From: Blastomyces gilchristii SLH14081
Taxonomy: Eukaryota > Ascomycota > Eurotiomycetes > Onygenales > Ajellomycetaceae
Assembly: GCF_000003855.2 (NCBI RefSeq)
Contig: NW_003101657.1
Coordinates: 1,336-13,998, forward strand
Length of the DNA: 12,663 nt
Reading direction: 5' to 3'
The notes under the pieces were generated by a model. The model ran no database searches. It was given only the letters and a program-made list of their open reading frames with translations, and was not told the origin of the DNA. Shown one piece after another: positions 8,932 through 12,663 of this stretch. The position numbers and the translations under genes were made by a program. Position 1 is the stretch's first letter; each line of letters opens with the position of its first letter.

Positions 8932-9098
8932 TGTGATTCAAAGATTGCTTAAGTCAGCATATAATTACAGATGTATGCCAGCTTCTTATATATTATACAC
9001 TAAATTAATTAGTGGCTGCTATGGCTCCTTTACATTCGTAAGCAAGTTCGGAAGCGGCCGCGTTATTATTCGACGGTCGTACGTTCTTCCGAACCACA
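8932..9098 (-). repeat. 5' LTR (167 bp)
   Basis: This is the direct-repeat partner of 823-989. In element orientation it begins TGTGGTTCGGA and ends with AATCACA, so it has the TG...CA termini; the 11-bp ends form an imperfect inverted repeat if G-to-A changes are allowed. The segment 9035-9091 keeps about ten CpGs, including GCGGCCGC at 9054-9061, whereas the rest of this LTR is converted. At 167 bp it is short for a Ty3/gypsy LTR. Confidence 0.9.
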
Positions 9099-9102
9099 AA
9101 AC
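9099..9102. repeat. Target-site duplication AAAC, right copy
   Basis: It matches 819-822. Discounting the element plus one copy (8280 bp, a multiple of three) leaves the interrupted hAT frame in phase. Confidence 0.75.
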
Positions 9103-9380
9103 TATATACTTATAAAACTGAATTTGACTGCTATCTTCAAGATAATCTGATGAATTTACGTGTTAAATCAATTCTAGAGTTATGAAAAATTATTAAGAGT
9201 ATATATTCAACTGTTATACTAATGATGTGTGATATTCTGACAATTTCATTAATAGAGATGAGAATAAAGTGAAAGTTCAACTCAAGCTGAGATATTTATT
9301 ACTATCACTGAAGACAATTATAAGAAGAAATAATCAAGAAACTCATGATTATACAATATGAAATTATCAGATAGTTTAAT
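9103..9380 (+). pseudogene. hAT-superfamily transposase relic, C-terminal dimerisation region
   Basis: In the same plus frame as the upstream hAT piece, this part reads KTEFDCYL, LEL-(stop)-K, ILMMCDILTISLIEMRIK, KFNSS-(stop)-D, and EEIIKKLMI. This follows the conserved hAT C-terminal dimerisation pattern in order: FDxYL, LxWW, LxxMAxDxLxIPxxSxExER, FSxxxD, RRxxLxxExIxxLMxL. In-frame TGA and TAA codons sit at positions corresponding to Trp and Arg. In hAT enzymes this region mediates multimerisation. The gene ends about here; later stops and AT-rich sequence show no further similarity. No terminal inverted repeats of the hAT element were identified. Confidence 0.78.
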
Positions 9381-9528
9381 ATCTCTGATCACAGTATATC
9401 AGAGAAGTGTAGTTTTTATAAGAAAGTAAAGAATAAACTTGTACAAGAATGTATTTAATTATTTCATAAGTATTATCAATAATCATTATCAAATTCTGAT
9501 TATATAAGCAATCACTGAATGAACTGAA

Positions 9529-9555
9529 TGAGACTGAATTTAATTTTCAGTCTCA
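9529..9555. repeat. Perfect 10-bp hairpin
   Basis: TGAGACTGAA and TTCAGTCTCA are perfect reverse complements separated by a seven-base AT loop. It is not followed by a T-run that would mark a simple terminator. It might be a remnant of an element end. Confidence 0.7.
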
Positions 9556-9686
9556 GTCTTATTCTGATTTTGAAAGAATGATTATCTTTCACAGTTTATT
9601 CTGAGAAATTACTTTCATTTCATGATTCTTGTATTAAATCTGATCATTTTTCACCTCATTTCTCTCAGAAATAATTTATTTTCAGA

Positions 9687-9786
9687 TTTTTTTAATGCTT
9701 GATTCTGATGAGACTCATATCAAGAAATGTATAAGATCAGATGAAATGAAATTAAATATGAAATTTATAGTTCTGTCAGTCAGTCT
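9687..9786 (+). repeat. Dispersed 100-bp direct repeat, copy 1
   Basis: It begins TTTTTTTAATG and ends CAGTCAGTCT, matching 11790-11889 at equal length. The best-conserved part is CAAGAAATGTATAAGATCAG through the end. Most differences in that part are C/T or G/A. Confidence 0.75.
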
Positions 9787-9953
9787 ATGAAAGATGCAAG
9801 ATGAATCTGTATAATAGTCAGAGAAAGATCTGTAGATTACAAAGAATCTCACAGAATAAGAAACTGAGTAACAGACTCTTTTCTCTTTATAGTAATAAGA
9901 GATTTTTTCTCACTGAGATATTTTATAGATGTAAAGAGTTTTTAGTGAGTATT

Positions 9954-10740
9954 ACTTCAGTACTGAGTCTGATTCTATAAAATCACTCAGTGAAAGGCTT
10001 TGCAGACAAAGTCTTAGAGAGAAAAGAGTATGTAAGAAATTCTACTTCTCACAGATTCTTTATCTCTATTTCTATCTCTTATATAATTAATAGAGTTAGC
10101 AGCTCTTGACTATACATAACTATATAGACTGAAGTTTGTGACTACTATTCATAACTCAGCTTGAATACTATTATACATTTAATCTCTACATTTTATCTTT
10201 CTATCATGAATACTTCTAGTAGTTAACAGTACATATCATGTCAAGCTGCAAACACCTGAATAATCACCTGCAAGCACTTATTCTTACAGAAACTTCTGCA
10301 TAGATAATTTCAACACTGACTAAATCAGATATAAATATAATACAGAAGAAATACTTAAATGTTTCTATATATTTTAATACTTTTAATCTCACTCTCTATC
10401 TGTTATTATAAGAATAAGTGCTCGCAGATAATTATTCAGATGCTTACAGCTTGACATAATATATACTGATAGCTACTAGAAGTATTCACAGTAGAAAGAT
10501 AAATATAGAGATTAAATATATAATAGTATTTAAGCTGAGTTATAAATAGTAGTTATAAACTTCAGTCTATATAGTTATATGTAGTTAAGAGCTGCTTACT
10601 CTATTAATTACATAAGAGATAGAAATAGAGATAAAGAATTTATAAGAAGTAAGATTTCTTATATACTCTCTTCTCTCTAAGACTTCATCTGTGAAGTCTT
10701 TCACTGAGTGATTTCATAGAATCAGACTCAGTACTGCAGT
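9954..10740. repeat. Large inverted repeat (~335-bp arms, ~119-bp spacer)
   Basis: The left arm (9954-10288) and the reverse complement of the right arm (10408-10740) align almost end to end. The outer ends read ACTTCAGTACTGAGTCTGAT and ACTGCAGTACTGAGTCTGAT; the inner ends read CACTTATTCTTA on both. I estimate mid-80s percent identity by eye, with most differences being transitions at ancestral CpG or CpC. Each arm also contains a small hairpin near its outer end (right arm AGACTTCATCTGTGAAGTCT, 10679-10698). No open reading frame is present. It could be a non-autonomous long-TIR or foldback element, or two copies of one repeat inserted head to head. The flanks (GTATT left, TATTATTA right) leave a target duplication ambiguous. 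Confidence 0.9.
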
Positions 10741-10759
10741 TATTATTATTATTATTATT
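10741..10759. repeat. ATT microsatellite
   Basis: Six TAT/ATT units directly abut the right end of the large inverted repeat. This could be slippage of the insertion-site sequence or a tail belonging to the element. Confidence 0.9.
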
Positions 10760-11035
10760 CTTATTCTTTCATTATACTTATATGCAAGCGGAGCTTATAA
10801 TGAGTTCTTGTATAATGTTAAATACAGGTCAAGTGTTGATTATACAGAAGAAAATACAGATGTTAAAATTATGTCAAGATAATAAGAACATAGAAAATAT
10901 AAAGAAGTGACAATTAAATACATGTAATAATAACTTCTCATCTCAGAAACATAGAGTGATTTGTTAAAGTAATTTATACATCTCTGTATTTATTAGAAAT
11001 CTGAGATGCTTGAGTTCTGAATTTAATGTATTTTC
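10760..11035. other. AT-rich stretch, nothing identified
   Basis: There is no long frame, no repeat shared with the rest of the window and no recognisable motif. Confidence 0.4.
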
Positions 11036-11112
11036 TACAGGTTTCAAACTCACATACCTTAGTTTTTCATGCTAAGACACTACTGAGTGACTGTATTAAT
11101 TATTCAGCTATC
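11036..11112 (-). other. tRNA-like relic (decayed tRNA gene or tRNA-derived SINE head)
   Basis: On the minus strand TAGCTGAATAATTAA (11110-11096) fits a class-II-type A box (TGGCCGAGTGGTTAA pattern) after C-to-T and G-to-A changes. GAGTTTGAAACC (11051-11040) fits a B box (GGTTCGAAACC) with its CpG changed to TpG. The boxes are about 44 bases apart, within the range of Ser/Leu tRNAs. A five-base-pair stem CTTAG/CTAAG lies between them. The acceptor stem pairs poorly, so this is not a working tRNA. An RNA polymerase III-type SINE head is equally possible. I could have been led by flexible matching, so confidence is modest. Confidence 0.4.
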
Positions 11113-11115
11113 AGA

Positions 11116-11131
11116 GCTCAGTACTGCAGTA
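11116..11131 (+). repeat. Third copy of the inverted-repeat terminal motif
   Basis: AGCTCAGTACTGCAGT shares CTCAGTACTGCAGT with the right outer end of the large inverted repeat (10727-10740). It lies directly upstream of the tRNA-like relic when read on the minus strand. Confidence 0.7.
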
Positions 11132-11230
11132 ATACTTGTTAAAAATTCTTCATATCTATAAAAAATCTCAGTGAGGAAAAATTCCTTATTATTATAAAGA
11201 GAAAAAAGTCTGTTACATCTTTTATATAGA

Positions 11231-11366
11231 AGAGTTTCAGTTAACTCTCAATTATTTTTATAAGATTCTTATATAATTATTACATAGATTCATTTCATAT
11301 TTTTCAATTCAAAGAGTTTCAGTTAATCTTCAATTATTTTTTTATAAGATTCTTATATAACTGTTA
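11231..11366 (+). repeat. Two-copy tandem duplication, ~82-bp period
   Basis: AGAGTTTCAGTTAA... through TAAGATTCTTATATAA occurs at 11231-11281 and again at 11313-11366 with a few substitutions and two extra Ts in the T-run. The intervening ~30 bp are unrelated to the repeated core. Confidence 0.85.
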
Positions 11367-11368
11367 TT

Positions 11369-11402
11369 AGACTGATCATGTGACTAGACTGACTATGTGA
11401 CC
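11369..11402 (+). repeat. 17-bp tandem duplication
   Basis: AGACTGATCATGTGACT is followed directly by AGACTGACTATGTGACC. It immediately precedes and overlaps the first copy of the 30-bp repeat. Confidence 0.75.
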
Positions 11403-11423
11403 GTGTCTGGAACCAGAATCAGA
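11394..11423 (+). repeat. 30-bp direct repeat, copy 1
   Basis: The core GACCGTGTCTGGAACCAGA corresponds to GACTGTGTCTGAAACCAGA in 11891-11920. All differences across the 30 bp are transitions, including CCG to CTG and TGG to TGA. Confidence 0.8.
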
Positions 11424-11789
11424 TTTTTTGATAGTTTCATTATCAATTCGACTGATTTCATTACACAGTTTTAACATTAGATAGTAGTCTCATACTGTCT
11501 CAGTGAGACTTACTGTCTACTCTTATCACATTTTTCAAATAAGATCATGATTTCCACTTCTCAATTTAAATTATTTTTATTGCTTTAAATGACTTTAAAT
11601 CTCATTTGAGTGTTATCAAAAAGTGTTACTTTTTAAAAAATTAAAAATAGTCTAAAAAAAACCTTAAAATGTCTAAAAATAGTAACTTTATGCCAAGAAT
11701 GAGACTAAATGAGATCAAATGAGATCACTTTCTCATTTTTTTCAAGTCATGATTTCATTTTAAGATCTGATATATAGTCACTTTGCATG

Positions 11790-11889
11790 TTTTTTTAATG
11801 ACTAGTCTCAGCGGGATTCACACCAAGAAATGTATGAGATCAGATCAAATGAAATTAAATGTGAAATTCATAATTCCGGCAGTCAGTCT
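11790..11889 (+). repeat. Dispersed 100-bp direct repeat, copy 2
   Basis: It matches 9687-9786. This copy keeps GCGGG and CCGGC, whereas copy 1 has lost the CpGs, so copy 2 is less mutated. It is followed directly by the second copy of the 30-bp repeat. Confidence 0.75.
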
Positions 11890-11890
11890 A

Positions 11891-11920
11891 CATACGACTG
11901 TGTCTGAAACCAGAATCAAA
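11891..11920 (+). repeat. 30-bp direct repeat, copy 2
   Basis: This is the partner of 11394-11423, lying two bases after the 100-bp repeat. The two together may be the edge of a larger repeat family that is only partly represented here. Confidence 0.8.
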
Positions 11921-12249
11921 CTTTACAGTTATTATGTTGTCTAAAAGTATTACTTTTAATCATGATTTATATTCATTATATTGATCTTAAATCATATTAT
12001 TTCAAATATTAAAGGTTTCAGATTTACTTTTCAAATAAAAATCTAGTCTCAGATAAAGAATATGTTTAAATTCTTAGTTACATTTCATTCTGATCTCATT
12101 ATTGAGAATAATATTAAATAAGATTATGAAATCATTTCTCACTTACATAATATTATAATATAGTACTCATTTATTGAAAATTCAATAGAGAGTATTATTA
12201 AATATTATTACTTTTCTAAACATAGATTATAATTTATATAATTTTAATT
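11921..12249. other. AT-rich stretch, nothing identified
   Basis: No coding frame, shared repeat or motif is visible. Confidence 0.4.
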
Positions 12250-12390
12250 ATGAAAAAAATATAAAATATAAAAAAAAACAAAAAATAAAAAATAAAATAA
12301 AAACAAGAAAAAATCACAATGAAAAAAAAAGAGAAAGAAAAAAAAAAGAAAAGAAAAAGAAAAAAAGAAAAAATAAAAATAAAAAAAATC
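12250..12390. repeat. A-rich, mostly purine low-complexity tract
   Basis: About 140 bp are almost entirely A with interspersed G and a few T or C on the plus strand. A Phe-rich open frame on the opposite strand is only the poly-T reading of this tract. Confidence 0.9.
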
Positions 12391-12663
12391 AAGATTACAT
12401 ACTGCAGCATTCTTAAAATACTCACTTTTCAGAGTCTTTACAATGTTTATTATTAATTATATATCTTTTACAGTGAGAATAACACAGCTGTAATAAGTTA
12501 TTATCTTAATATTATCTAATAAATAATCAGTATATATCTGTATAAATGTGAATAATTAGAAAATATACACTTAAAAAGTATGGTCAGAGTGAACTCTGCT
12601 ATCATTTAAACAATATTAAGAGTAGAACACTGAATCAATGATTCTTTCTCATCAATTTCATAG
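12391..12663. other. AT-rich stretch, nothing identified
   Basis: No gene, RNA or repeat could be supported up to the end of the window. Confidence 0.4.

Larger units (their letters stand above)
823..9098 (-). mobile_element. Complete but inactivated Ty3/gypsy-type LTR retrotransposon (8276 bp)
   Basis: The element has every structural landmark: 167-bp direct LTRs of equal length, a flanking 4-bp duplication, a primer-binding site next to the 5' LTR, a polypurine tract touching the 3' LTR, gag, and pol in the order protease, RT, RNase H, integrase. That domain order is diagnostic of Ty3/gypsy (Metaviridae), as opposed to Ty1/copia. It also carries about 2.5 kb between pol and the 3' LTR, which holds a further decayed reading frame. 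All coding frames are interrupted by stops created by transitions, so it cannot make its proteins. It is inserted in a plus-strand hAT transposase relic. Confidence 0.92.
9381..9953. other. Non-coding repeat-bearing stretch downstream of the hAT relic
   Basis: No gene is visible. The stretch carries a small hairpin at 9529-9555 and one copy of a 100-bp dispersed repeat at 9687-9786, listed separately. Confidence 0.5.

Noticed and set aside
823..9098. Currently active retrotransposon
   Set aside because: All coding frames contain many stops and key catalytic residues of protease, RT and integrase are replaced.
11036..11112. Functional tRNA gene
   Set aside because: The acceptor stem does not pair adequately and both promoter boxes need several changes to fit, so only a relic is supported.
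12234..12425. Minus-strand Phe-rich 63-codon frame
   Set aside because: It is the translation of the poly-A/purine tract read backwards; low complexity, no support as a protein.

Overview
This window looks like a strongly AT-biased, repeat-dominated compartment of a filamentous fungal genome. I find no intact host gene. Every protein-coding trace I can recognise belongs to a transposable element broken by C-to-T / G-to-A changes. The decay resembles fungal repeat-induced mutation, but its target context is unusual. Comparing repeat copies inside the window, the changes fall almost entirely at CpG and at the first C of CpC. CpA and CpT are largely spared, although CpA is the classic Neurospora RIP target.

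The core is one structurally complete Ty3/gypsy-type LTR retrotransposon on the minus strand, 823-9098. Read from its 5' end it has: a 167-bp LTR (8932-9098); a primer-binding site two bases inside it (8921-8929) that fits initiator-Met tRNA once G-to-A/C-to-T decay is allowed; a ~425-bp leader with a 16-bp tandem repeat; gag (8496 to ~7240); pol in the -1 frame relative to gag (~7260 to 3554) with protease, reverse transcriptase, RNase H and integrase; a ~650-bp spacer; an extra, unrecognised, acid-rich reading frame (~2899 to ~1090); a polypurine tract (990-1001); and the other LTR (823-989). A 4-bp duplication AAAC flanks it. Pol keeps a single reading frame over its whole length, broken by stop codons and not by indels, and catalytic motifs in protease, RT and integrase are altered.

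The retrotransposon sits inside an older hAT-superfamily DNA transposase gene on the plus strand. The upstream piece (about 430-822) and the piece carrying the C-terminal dimerisation region (9103-9380) are in the same frame once the insertion and one AAAC copy are discounted.

The right flank (9381-12663) is non-coding and layered with repeats: a ~787-bp inverted repeat with ~335-bp arms (9954-10740), a tRNA-like relic with A- and B-box remnants (about 11036-11112), a dispersed 100-bp direct repeat (9687 and 11790), a 30-bp repeat pair, short tandem duplications, an ATT microsatellite and an A-rich purine tract near 12250-12390. The left 430 bp hold nothing I can name. All counts and alignments were done by hand.
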